A stretch of DNA of 64,000 nt, taken from the NCBI GenBank assembly GCA_004194705.1, contig SADC01000022.1, forward strand, positions 124,001-188,000, given 5' to 3'. The notes under the pieces were generated by a model, which searched no databases, was not told where the DNA came from, and saw only the letters and a list, made by a program, of their open reading frames with translations. The stretch comes from Ditylenchus dipsaci. Lineage: Eukaryota > Nematoda > Chromadorea > Rhabditida > Anguinidae. Shown here piece by piece: positions 40,633-51,800 of the stretch (the stretch's first letter is position 1; every line of letters starts with the position of its first letter). The position numbers and the translations under genes are program-made.

Positions 40633-41016
40633 ATGGCTTGTTCATGTTCTTCGAGTTTGAGTTAGAGTTCGGGTAAGAGGTGTTCATGTACTCAAAAATC
40701 CGAACTCTAACTCTATCTCGAAGTTGTTCACGGACTTCGAGTTTGAGTTCGAGGTCGAACTCGAAATTGCTTATGTATATACCTTATATAGCTCAAAATC
40801 TCATCCCAAACGGTCAATGATCACTGAAAATTTAGTTTTTGGGGGGTTCACTACAAGGGTATTTAAGTTATATGCATGACACCTTCAAATTCCACCTCGA
40901 ACTTGAACTCGGACTCGAGGTACGATAACACCTTCGAGTTTGACTTTGAGTTCGGATCCGAGGTGTTCACGTAGCTAAAAACCCGAACTCTAACTCAAAG
41001 AACGTCAACAAGCCAT
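40633..41016. mobile_element. miniature element, ATGGCTTGTTCA(C/T)G family
   Basis: ATGGCTTGTTCATGTTCTTC and AAGAACGTCAACAAGCCAT bound 384 bp with GAGTTCG/CGAACTC subterminal runs. The base before it is preceded by a tRNA-like head (GGCCTCGGTGGCGCAGTGG), and SINE 3' sequence follows it directly, so it appears to have landed within SINE material. Confidence 0.8.
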
Positions 41017-41034
41017 AAGTGTTTATGTATTATG

Positions 41035-41285
41035 GCCCAAAAATGGTGCGCAAATTTTATTCCATGTGGTGGCACACTATTTATTTTGGACATACTTTGG
41101 ACTAACTTTCGCAATAATTCGACCTTTTTAGTGCCAGATTCGGAATCAGTGACCCCAATTATCTTCAGAAATTGGTCAAACAAGTGAAAATAAATAGCGT
41201 GTCACCAGGTGAGATGGAACCTGCGCACCCTTTTTGGCCATAAAATCCAAACGCTTATCCACCGCGCCACCGAGGCCGAATTTTT
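41035..41285 (-). mobile_element. tRNA-headed SINE
   Basis: On the minus strand the head GGCCTCGGTGGCGCGGTGGA resembles a tRNA 5' half with A box (TGGCGCGGTGGA), and GGTTCCATCTC at 41211-41221 fits a B box about 45 bp downstream. An unrelated body of about 170 bp follows and is shared with 39600-39728. A head-only copy lies at about 40610-40631 on the plus strand. Pol III promoter boxes plus dispersed body copies indicate a SINE. Confidence 0.7.
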
Positions 41286-41704
41286 CAACCTAAGTAGCTT
41301 TTTCCCCTCCTTTAATTTATTTATAATTGTGTACAGAAGTTCAAGCAGAAATATTTCCCACAAAGATTTATTTGAATTGGCATGATTTTTTTTAGCATTT
41401 TTGGATGTTCCAATGTTGGCACGTCACCTCAAGCTTTTCCAGGCTTCTATTTCAACCTTTTTGGCGATTTTATTTTTGAAAAGACAAAGCCTATATACCC
41501 GAAAATCTATCTTTTACATGTCAATCTGAACCTTTTGTTTATTTTTCCAAGAAAAATTACTGTTTGAATATGTGCATTTACACTAAAATAAAAGTGTTCA
41601 AGCATAAAATTTTTTTTATTATTTTAGCTTTTGTGCTATACCTGAAAATAGACCGCAATGTTATGCAGCGACTTCGAGGAAAAACGAAAAATAATCGAGT
41701 GACT

Positions 41705-44700
41705 ATGAGTAGCTGGAGGATGTTGTTTTGTTATGTATGTTTGCTATATTTTCAAGTTGTTCTCCGGAAAATGGACAGGTAAGTCTGTTTAAATTTTTGT
41801 TAACTTCTTAAACACTTTATAATACCTGCGAAGGATACTGGCAGGCCCCTAGCCTTATTTATATAAAATAAAATCAAACACCTTGAAGTGGGAATTTACT
41901 GTGCCTCTATGAGCTAATCTAATAAATAGCCAACGACAACCGTATTAATTTTGCGAAGTAATTGGGCTTTACAATTAGCCATTCAACCCAGTCAAACCTC
42001 AATTCGTGGGTCGGATTAAACTAAAAATGACTGACGCCATACCCTTGGTTATACTCGAACTATCAATATGACCTAGCTATTAGGTTGGTGCATAATATAT
42101 TTTGGTGGTGTCAATGTTTATGTGTTTAAATATATTTATCCAAAGTATTCACCAATAATCATGTTATATACTAGAAAATGCTAATTTCTTCTTCTTTATT
42201 ATTTTAATCGAAAAACTTTGTTTTGTTTCAAAATATTACAATTTAGGATTTGCAACACAGTCGACTCTCTCCACAGTGATCACCCAAAAGTTCGTTCCCA
42301 CCCAGGGTCCGACACTTTTTTTAACTCAAATTTTAAAGGCTTTTTCCAGTTTCCTTCAGCCAGTCTAGTCCAAAATATCGTAAGGATTCCGATTTTGCCG
42401 GTGATTTATGTAAATGGCAACAGTTTTGCCAAAAAGACCCGCGGCTCTCTCCATAGTGATCACCTTTTTGGAAATTAGGTGATCACTATGGAGAGAGCCG
42501 CTGGTCTTTTTGAAAAAACTGTTGTCATTTACATAAATGACTGGAGAAATCGGAATCCTTGCGATATTTTGGACTAGAGTGGCCGAAGACAACTGGCAAT
42601 AGCCTTCGAAATTTGAGTTAAAAAAAGTGTCATTCCCTAGTTGGTAACGAACTTTTAGGGTGATCACTGTGGAGAGAGTCGACTGTATGTTACATCGAAA
42701 TTTGACTACTGAAAACCCTCGCACTTACATCAGTTAAGAATTCGATAGCTGCATTATAGGAATAAAATTCATTTCTTAAAACTATTTAAACATATGATGT
42801 CGTATCTTTGTTTCTCTTCTCTCGAAGAGTATATGAACTCAGCTGAATTGTTTCAGAAAAGTCATCAGTTGACTCGAAACAAGTGTGAGGTCATTTTAAG
42901 AAGTTGACAAGCATTTTCTTCGTTTGAACTGGTCAAAAGTTTGATTGGGTGTTATGCAATAGTACAGAATCTGAGCAGTATGTTCTAGTGCAGATCAATA
43001 GCTACAAAACTCAATTTACAGAATAGTTTTAGAATGCAATAACATTGAGATATAATTTTTAAAAAAAACAAGCCGTTAAAAAATCCATCCTTTAAAAAAT
43101 GACCAGAATTAAAAAAAACTTGGTTTTTTGTAACGTTTTGTTTTTCCAACAGGCCACATCTCGATGTCCTTACATTCAAAAACTGTTCTGTATAACAAAG
43201 TTTTTAGCTCTTTATCTGAACTACAACGTAGTGCTAGAATGTTTCCTATTATGCAGCTACCAAATTCCTAGCTCAGGCAAGTGCGGGGGTTTTCCTCAGT
43301 CCAATTCGAATGTACCATATGCAAATCATTTTTCTTAATATTTTTGTTTATAAAACCAAAGCGTTTTTGATAAAAAAAAAATAAATAAAGAAAAATAAAT
43401 AAATTAGCTTTTTTTAGTACATAACATGCCTATTGTATTATTAATTAAATAAATTTAATCACGTAAACATGTCGTAAGAAATTACTTTCGAATCTTTGAT
43501 GAACTTTTTAACTTCATTTTCCAGGTTCATGAAGTGCATCCCATCGGTGATGCAGGAATCATGCTCATCTCCACCATTGACGGCTACATCACAGCCATTG
43601 ATGCGGAGACGGGCAGGGATAAGTGGAGGTTTAAAGAAGGTTTGTTATTTTCTGTCACACTTTACAAACTGATTTCCATGAACCTAGTGCTCTATGACTT
43701 AAATTTGAACCTAAGATCTACACTTTTTAAAAGATTTGGCTTCTGTGCTTCTTTGCAAGCTTAATTTTTTTTTTTAAATTTTACATCCGAACATTTTTTC
43801 GCTTCAAATTCTGAACAAGACCAGTGTAAAACAATTTCTAAAAAAAGACTATCTGATGCGAAAAACAGCTTTTTAGAAAAACGGTTGACAAAAGGCGATG
43901 TGATAATTTTCCTCGAAACTTTAGGTTTTGAGGTTTTCAGGTCTTTTTGCTCGATGGATTCGTGTTCAGCGTGATCAATTTACTTTTAAAAGTGCTCTCT
44001 GCATAAAAACTCACTGTTGGATTTCAGATTCCGTTCGAGACAACAAAGATTTGAACTGTACGAAATTGAATATTTCGAATCGCATTCAAATTTTTGTTGT
44101 ATCGAGCGGGATTTAAAATTTAAGAGTGGGTGGTTTTTGCAAAGAGCACTTTTAAAAGTAAATCAACCATGCTGAACACGAATCCGTTAAGAAAAAGTTA
44201 TACTAGTCTTTTCAGCTGATTGTACCGAACAAGAATATGAAATGAAAAAGTTCAAAATTTTGAGAAAAGTCGCATTTTTGACCAAGTTGAGAATTTTGCA
44301 AAATGTGAATTTTGCAAACTTTCACGAAGTTGTCTAAAACTTTCGATGATTATTCAGAAACGATTGGACTCGTTTAAAGGGGCATGCCCACGCTAATAAG
44401 AGGTGGTGCCCGGGAATTCTAATTTTTTTTCTGATCATTAGACTTCTGTACGGATTCTGCAACTTGGTTGCTAACAAAACCACACCTAAAATTAAATTCT
44501 AGACCTTGTTTTGTTAGAAACCAGGATGAAATATCCGTACAGAAGTTCAATGATTAGGAAAAAATTTTGAATTCCCGGGCACCACCTCTTATCAGCGTGG
44601 ACATGCCCCTTTAAAAGAGCTTTTCTGGGGAGCGAAATGAGACAATTTGTGATAGGGCTAATCAAAGAAAAGGCGTGCTAGGGCCTTCGGAAGTTAATGT

Positions 44701-47700
44701 GTCAAAAGACGTGGCTCTCAAAAAACGACTTACTTAAAATGCCTGGTTTTTGAATAATTTTTTATGAAAAACAACAGATTTCAACGGTTTTTTACTTCGC
44801 ATTAAATTCGCTACAAGATAGATAAAAAAGTAGAAATAATTTTCCGGCATGGCCAAGCTTCTCGGGGTAGGGTAGTCCATTCTTACAGATTATTTCTTTT
44901 AATTTTTAGCGCCAATCTTGGAGTCACCAATCAGCATTCAGCAAGGCTTCACCTTCATTCCCAATCCTCGAGATGGTCAGCTGTACCTAGTTGTAGAAGG
45001 TCGCCTCTCCAAACTGCCATTCACCATCCCTCAGTTGGTCAAGGTGTCGCCTTGTAGGAGTAATGACGGCATACTTTATGCTGGTGCGAGCAACATATTT
45101 TTCATACCTTTTATAACCGTTCCTTTTTCAGGTAACAAAAAAGACGTGTGGATGGCAATTAATCCGGAGACAGGTGAGAGGACAGAAACCTTCTCATCAC
45201 CCACATCCAACAGTTACTGTCCAGTGAGTGACCCGAACACAGTGTTCATTGGCAAAACAGAATACCATCTATCAATGATGGACACCAAGAAGAGGGATCG
45301 CCAATGGAATGCCACTTTTGTGGACTACTCCTCTCATTTGTTACCAGGTCTTTATTTTATGAGTTTGAGGTCAGGATTTCTAAAAAAAAGTTGAGTTTCT
45401 CTAAGGGGCTAACCCATAGGGCAAGTCCAGCCTGAGTGTGAAGACAACAAAATTTCGCTCAGCCTTTATTCAGAAGTAGCCTTTATTGAGAAGTAAACTA
45501 TCAAAAAGCACTAATCTATACAGCTAATGACAGCAAATTTACTCCGCTTCTACACACCGAACGTTTTATTATTCCATTGAACGGTGATGTTGTCATTGAA
45601 CATTTCTTCAGCTTCATTCACGGCAATGATGACAGCTTCCTATTTCTTTGGCCTTTTTCCTCTACCCCACGGAACGCTGACTCTATCACCGATAGAGAAA
45701 GATATGCGCTTAACGCAGTCTGAAGATGAAGCATAAAATTCTGAGATGAGAGTTTCTATAAAAAGCAAAAATAATAATGTTATGTAGGCAACAGATTTAC
45801 CATTCTCGGACTGATTATCTTCCCATCTGGGCCCTGTTGAAACATCGAGTTCAATTGAGATGTAGGGGTATAGTTCAATTTAGCCTTTCTTTTATGCTGT
45901 TTTAATGCGTTTTAGGATTTGCATATAATGTGATCTGTTATCTATTTGTGATCTGTGATCTATTTTTGTGGACGGGCATTTTCGACTAACCACACCTACC
46001 GTTTTCGAAATAGCTCATCCCCTCACTAAAAAGTATCCTTGCATGACAATGCAAGCAGATATTTCTGTTTGCTGCCCTAATAATAAGAAAACTACACTAG
46101 CTTCCTTTCACAATAGTCCACCATTCTTGAGTACAGGGTGTCTCAAAATTACGTTAACATTTGCAAACTCAATATTTTCGTTCAAATTACAGTTTTTATT
46201 TTTCGTTTATTTATTTGATACGCTTGTTTTTGGCTTGTTTTATCACTTGAATCTCATTTGCTTAATAGTCTTCGAGTTTATCCATTGAATTAATTTCTGG
46301 CGCACTCTTTTTAATATTTTACGTGCACGCTCGAAGTCGGTTCATCAAATTAATTCCTATCAATTTTACAGATATTGTTGCAGTCAAGGGAGGGGAAATA
46401 CGCGCTGATTTCGTCCTTCTTCGTCATCAAAGTCTTAGATTCGCGCGAATTGGGCAGCTATTCGGAGTGGCAAGGCAAACAATCAGCAATGTGGTTCGTG
46501 GATCGGAAGAAACTAGTACTACCAAAAACCCATTGTAGTTATCGTTCTCTGTTGTCATGTTTGCTGTTATTATTTGGGACTTCGTGTGAGAGATGTGCTC
46601 AGTAGTGAATAAAGATTACTGTTCCCGTCTTACAAGCGCTATTTTATGGACGTTTCGGGGGTTGACACCCAAAAATTCGGAAGCGGGCCGCTACGGTGTT
46701 ATGCTGCCCGATTTTTCCTTAAATGTTAACGTAATTTTGACACACCCTGTATAATTACAAAAGGTGCACTTCGCTAATAACTGGGACTCTAATGGAGGTA
46801 GGAAGTCGCATGTGGAAATTAGAAATTGTAAGTCTGTAGTCTGAATATAACATTTCGAATTATTTTTGAGAATAATAATAAGCGAAACTGAAAAATGCCG
46901 TCTTTTGACCGAAAAGGGCCGTCTTTTTTAGTTTTAAATGAAAAGTTGAATAGTGCTAGATATCTAAACATTTTTTTTCTGAAAGTGATAACACTACCTG
47001 GTAGCCCTGTAACTCTAGTTTCTAACGGCGTATCATTTGCTGTAAAACGTTTGCAAAATTTAGCGCCAAAACGTGAAAGTATGAAGCAAGTCGAAAAAAA
47101 TAATTGGATTAATACTTATAACTTTTTATGATATATGTTGCAATTATATTGTAACAAATGATACGCAGTTAGGAAATAGAGTCGAAGGGCTACCTCATGA
47201 TGTTTTCACTTTGGAAAAAATGGTTTAGAAGTTCACTTCTATGACTAAAAGAAAAAAAGGCGGCACTTTTCAGTTTCGACCAATCAATTTACATACGATA
47301 AAATGCTGAAAATTCGCTGAGCTATGGGACCCTAAAGACTTAAGCATCCAACTTTTGACCTCGATTGGATCTGATGTATAAAATTAAACTGTATTCAAGT
47401 CTTTTTTTTATCAAAATTAATGTCTGAGCATTAATCAGGTCATTACCTTTTTGACTAGCGTAATTTATGAAGATCGTGTATTATAAAAACAAATTTTAAA
47501 AAATTGAATTATATTTCAGCAGAATCTCAGTACCCATTCCAACACTTCACCAGCAGTGCAGATGGTTCTTTGCTAACTGTAGATGGGTTAACAGGTGAAG
47601 TGTTGTGGGAGCGCCAATTCAACACGGTCATTGTCAACATGTATTTGCTAAAGGAGGATGGCATGCACAAACTGCCATCCACCGCCATCGGCAAGGAAAC

Positions 47701-47719
47701 TTTTGATGCTTTGATTGGG
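41705..47719 (+). CDS. ERN1: IRE1 (ERN1) luminal domain exons; kinase/RNase part not found
   Basis: IRE1 is the ER-membrane sensor of unfolded proteins; its luminal domain dimerises and its cytosolic kinase/RNase splices XBP1 (established). Exons: probable signal-peptide exon 41705-41778 (MSSWRMLFCYVCLLYFQVVL), then 43525-43639, 44910-45083, 45132-45347 and 47520-47719, the last four in phase. Motifs follow animal IRE1 in order: STIDGYITAIDAETG, KWRFKE, FTFIPNPRDGQLYLV, LSKLPFTIPQLVKVSPCRSN, DGILYAG, KKDVWMAINPETGE, GKTEYHLSMMDTKKRDRQWN, SADGSLLTVDGLTGEVLW and NTVIVNMYLLKEDGM. The first join is one base out beside an AAAA run. After 47719 no transmembrane, kinase or RNase exon appears before the convergent channel gene, so the gene is truncated here, split by a very long intron, or misassembled. 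Confidence 0.92.
42258..42685. mobile_element. 428-bp near-perfect palindrome, CAGTCGACTCTCTCC ends
   Basis: CAGTCGACTCTCTCCACAGT to GGTGATCACTGTGGAGAGAG-TCGACTG. The arms of about 200 bp also pair through TTCGTTCCCACC, GGATTCCGATTT and TTTATGTAAATGGCAACAGT. The right flank is TA, the left is CA. It lies in the first IRE1 intron. The internal GTTCGTTCCCACC motif is shared with 53282-53388 and loosely with 48.5 and 33.5 kb. Confidence 0.85.
43955..44195. mobile_element. hairpin related to the 37.2-38.8 kb palindrome
   Basis: GGATTCGTGTTCAGCGTGAT and ATGCTGAACACGAATCCGTT bound arms containing TTTACTTTTAAAAGTGCTCT / complement and a GACAACAAAGATT / AATTTTTGTTGT pair. It lies in an IRE1 intron. 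The GATTCGTG(T/C)TCAGC motif ties it to 37205-38760. Confidence 0.7.
44374..44614. mobile_element. TTAA-flanked foldback, GGGGCATGCCCACGC family
   Basis: TTAA plus AGGGGCATGCCCACGCTAAT and the inverse plus TTAA bound 241 bp. The arms continue through AAGAGGTGGTGCCCGGGAATT and an inner ACTTCTGTACGGAT pair. It lies in an IRE1 intron. A degraded relative lies at 6445-6664. The ends (TTTAAAGG) match the AAGGACCATG group, suggesting the same transposase type. Confidence 0.85.
45480..45760 (-). pseudogene. coding-like fragment in an IRE1 intron
   Basis: On the minus strand a frame reads ISFSIGDRVSVPWGRGKRPK, then a stop, then EAVIIAVNEAEEMFNDN and VQWNNKTFGV before another stop. It looks like the remnant of a small SH3/Tudor-like barrel from a transposon or a retrocopy. 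Family not established. Confidence 0.3.
46134..46749. mobile_element. Tc1/mariner-like element, non-autonomous
   Basis: TA-flanked, 616 bp. CAGGGTGTCTCAAAATTACG-TTAACATTT at the left is inverted at the right (AAATGTTAACGTAATTTTGA-CACACCCTG). A 71-codon frame (46323-46538) contains LRFARIGQLFGVARQTISNV, which fits a helix-turn-helix DNA-binding helix pair, perhaps the leftover transposase N-terminus. It lies in an IRE1 intron. Confidence 0.8.
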
Positions 47720-48874
47720 GTAGGTTCTTTCACAAATTTTGAAAAAATTATGGCTTTATTGCTGCATGGCAAATATAAAAGACAGAAGTGGTAATACCCG
47801 TATTGAAAAATAATACATTCGAACACAATAGAGTGGCGGCACATAGAGACAGAAAGACAAGGCAACAACAACACTTGTTTGGAACAAGGTTTTTCGCCGA
47901 TTTTCAGGGTGAAAAATTCAGTTCGTGACCATTTAGGATCTAGCTTTTAAAACTTCAGATTAAAAATTGACATTTTCTGTGAAAAAATCGAAAAATCACC
48001 TATACTGTATTTTTCGTATTAAATTCCCCGGTGAGTTATTGTTCAATCTCTCTGAAATCCGAAAATTTAGAAGTTGATTTTGAGATTTTCGGGTGCTCAA
48101 CCTAAATCTGAAAAGTAAAATCAGGAAAGCTCGTAGCAATAAAAAAATGCGAAAATTTAAGGGGGCAGATAGCAGCGACCTGATAGCTCAACTGGTTAGA
48201 GCACCGACTTGCAAGGAGGATATCCTGTGATCGCAATTTTTCCCATGCCTGTACAGAGAGCCGTACGCGGCCACTGGCGTACGCTTACTAAAAGCAGATA
48301 TGCAAAATATTTTTCTAGGCTGAGATATGGGGTCCATATGGGAGTGATTACAGAAGGGTGGATGCAGAAAATACGATACATCTAATTTAAATTTTGACTC
48401 CAAATTTTTCGAGATCAAATCAAAATAAATACAGCCAAACATCTATATACTATCTAAAACCTCTGGTTCGTTCCCGCCTAGGGTCCTGCACTTTTTTACT
48501 CCGACTTTCGAAGTCTTTGTCTTTTTTAACAGTCTGGTCAATATCTAAATAATTTTCCAATTTTATAAACAGAGCCTCTATATAGTGGTCCCCTTGAAAA
48601 AATTAGAGAAATTTTTAGATTACATTTTTTTGATCTTCCCAAGTTATTCCCTTTCCAATACAACGAATTTGTAATTTGTTAATTTTTTCGTTCTATTTTA
48701 GGTACAAGCCAGAATTTTTTTCTTGGTCTTAAAAAAGGGTTTTAGTTCTTTTTAAATCGGCCAAATACCCCTTGAGATATCATGAATACTCTAATAAAAA
48801 TCTGAATTAAACTATTTGGAGGCAAAATGATACAATTAACAAGCAACTAAATTTACTATGTTTACAAAAAAAGC
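47720..48874. other. region between IRE1 exons and the channel gene; tRNA-like piece at 48181
   Basis: I searched this span for IRE1 transmembrane/kinase exons and saw none. 48181-48250 contains TAGCTCAACTGGTTAGAGC, a good tRNA A box, but the anticodon stem does not pair and the B box (TGTGATCGCA) is poor, so it is a tRNA-derived fragment rather than a tRNA gene. 48460-48600 resembles the interior of CAGTC-ended elements (GGTTCGTTCCCGCC). Confidence 0.4.
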
Positions 48875-51800
48875 TCATCCAAATCCAAATCCAGCCATCC
48901 AGGTTGCTTTCCTCCTTGCAACCTCTTCTTCCTCATTCTCTTCTTCTTCTGCAGCTAAAACATCAGCTTCCTCTTCAGTTATACCAGCCAAATTGTCTTC
49001 GCCTTCAGATTGTGAGTGACTGCTCGAGTGCTCTTCTTCGTGGTTTAGACTGTTGAGTGTGTAGGCTGTATTTCGACGCACCATACACCTGAAATGGTAT
49101 TGTTGTGCTTTTTGTAAACTTACTTTGCAAGAATGCAGAAAGAAAGTTGACGATCCCCGTGTTTCAGTTCTCTTAAAAATCACACGAACTTTTTCGCTAA
49201 CAATATAGTTTCTAAAGACGTGATATTCATCACCCTAAAAAATTGGGCGAAACAGAAAAATGCCTTCTTTTGCTGAAAAAGTACCCCCTTTTTGTAAAAA
49301 AAATGCCCCTTTTGTGGGAATTTCTTATTTTCGTGTTCAAAGTTATGATTTAGATGACGCGTAACTGGTTATTAATATCGAGTTGTGTTTTTTAAAATAT
49401 AATATCGTGTTTTTGGCATTGTGTTTTCGATCCACTTTTTCATAATTTTTCTTAGGCAGCTCATCTTACTGGCTATAAAATGGGTGGTAACTTGCATGAA
49501 AGCAGTCCTCAAAAAGTGGGTCAAAAACGTGGGTAGATTTTGAACCAGGGGAAAAGGGCTACTATTAGAAGTTTTACGGTACTTGTTTACTTCGGCCCCT
49601 AATACAAAATCGTAATTTTGCTAAAATAACTAACTGCGTGGATGCCCGGAAATATTTTAAAAATAAATATTTTGACACGTAAGTCCGATTCCGTCCTAAT
49701 ATACGCTGGCCTATCCTGAGCCTAAGGCTTCGCCTAAGCAAAAAAAGTTGACTGCACAGAAGGGGCCCCCAAAGTAAACAACTGCCCAAAAGGGGCATAT
49801 TTTTACAGAAAAGGGCACTTTCTCGCCAAAATAAGGCATTTTTTAGTATTTTCCGAAAAAAATTAGAACATAAAAGTAAAAGTATGGAGACCGCCTACGG
49901 CCAAATTATGGCTGTATTTAATACATCCGTGAGTCATATTTTTAAAACAGATCCAGCTTACCCATGGAATGGACAGAGGGGCTTCATGAACACAATATCT
50001 CCTTTGGAACCATACAAGCAAGTGCAGGGTAGCTCGGCTAAGGGTGGTAAGTAAGGGTAGGTGTCCTTGCGTGAAGGGGTGTTTTCTCTACTCGGCTCAT
50101 CTTCCTCCTCTTCTGCCTCTTCTATAGTCAGTTTGACGGGATCTAGTTCTTGCAGGTCTGAATTGCGGGAACTCCTGGATGTGGTCCTGGGTCGGAATAT
50201 TCGGGTGTTGGAAGATGAAGATACAGAGCTTTTGTAGTGGTTTACAGCAATTGACTGGGTTCTGAAAATTGTGAGAGGTTTTTAATCAGGCTGTTCGCGC
50301 GTTGAAAAAAGCCTACGAAGAAGGTTTACGCTTGACAAAATAGGCTTGTAGACAAAAGTTAAGCAGCTGAAGCACTTCTACTAGACTTACTATAGAGATT
50401 CCGATCCTGTAATTGAATTTTTTGAAATGTTTATAAACAGTTTCGAAGGAGACTAACCATAGCCCGAAAACACCACCAAGGTCAGCCAACAAACTTAGAA
50501 ACTGAAATATGGAGACTTTGGTAAATATTTTCAAGATTTTGTAGATTGGGTCGTCTATTTGAGAATCAATATTTGTTTTTCAGTATTACTAGGGGTTTCA
50601 GCTTAAATTTGCAAAAATCAAGCTCCGACTGTGAAAAAGTTAAGAAATCAGGTAATTTTCCTTATGAGACCGAAATTGCATGATTTTTCATTGTAAGAAA
50701 TATGGCAAAGCCTGATTTATCATGTAACCTATTATCCGTGAATAACACTCATGTAATTGCATTGAAAAGCATACGGTATATGCTGGACTTTCTATCAATG
50801 TCTCGTAATTGAGTTCTTCATAAAATACTTGGATCATGGCAGCATTCTTGCGGTATTTCTCCATGCACAAGTAATCACTTATTTCGCATTCCTAAAGTAC
50901 TCAACTAATTAAAATATGTTGTGCACAAGAGTCATATGGGACATGGCCAAGTATTCGGCAAATCCTTGTTTACTTAAAATACCAAAAAACCTTTTCTGTA
51001 AATTGACTCTGAGTTAATTTTTATATTTCGGCTCATTTGGGCATTTGAGTACTTTGGTTTGTCGTACCAAACCATGTCACACCCCACAAAATACCATGAG
51101 TTTAGTCGTTCCAGAAGGCCATCTAGCAGCTGAATAAGACACTTCATACCCAGTTTCACTAAAACCACAATTATTATTTAACCGCAAGCAAAACACGTCT
51201 CCCAAATACTCACGTGCAAGGTTGATGGCACATACAATTTTCTACCTACAAAATACTTAATGCATAAAAGAGGATCTAACTAACAAAAAGTCCCTAACCT
51301 GTCCTTGCGCAATCATCTGTCCCAAATACATGGAGGTATTCTTGATGCACTCTCTGGCCAATGGATCGCTCACTTTGCAATGCTTGATCCCCTCGCCTAC
51401 ATTGGGGAACATTGGATCAGCACAGCCACATACTCTGATGATCTCAGTCTGGGTGCATGACCTATGACACCCCTCAATGCTGTAGTTATAGCCCTTGTAG
51501 ATGTACTGATCTGTGTTCTCACCACCTTCTTGGCAGTGCCCGTGAGGTGGCTCGATTCGGATGAACTTTTTCTGGAATTTATTTATTCGATTGGGTCTTG
51601 GGAATCGGGGTAGAGGGTAGGGGGCCATACCATTCTGACACCAAAAGAAGACATGAAGCCAGTGGGGGCAGTATGTCCAAAAGCATCAGGAAAGGGCACA
51701 ATCCACTTGTCGTGGATGGTTATGCGAAATCCAACTGCTTCAGATGTAGGTAGGTATTCCGACACGTTGGCGTACATCATAACTCGGAGACCTGAATTTC

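Noticed and set aside
48181..48250. tRNA gene (TAGCTCAACTGGTTAGAGC A box)
   Set aside because: The anticodon stem does not pair, the B box is poor and no acceptor stem closes; treated as a tRNA-derived fragment.
48002..49580. Element of the ACCGTATTT family spanning 48.0-49.6 kb
   Set aside because: The ends (ACTGTATTTTTCG and TTTTACGGTA) are poor and channel exon 48875-49088 lies inside.
50974..51168. Minus-strand 64-codon ORF containing [13 protein letters not shown] as a channel exon
   Set aside because: Another frame of the same DNA encodes [12 protein letters not shown], the conserved DEG/ENaC segment, with matching splice phases.
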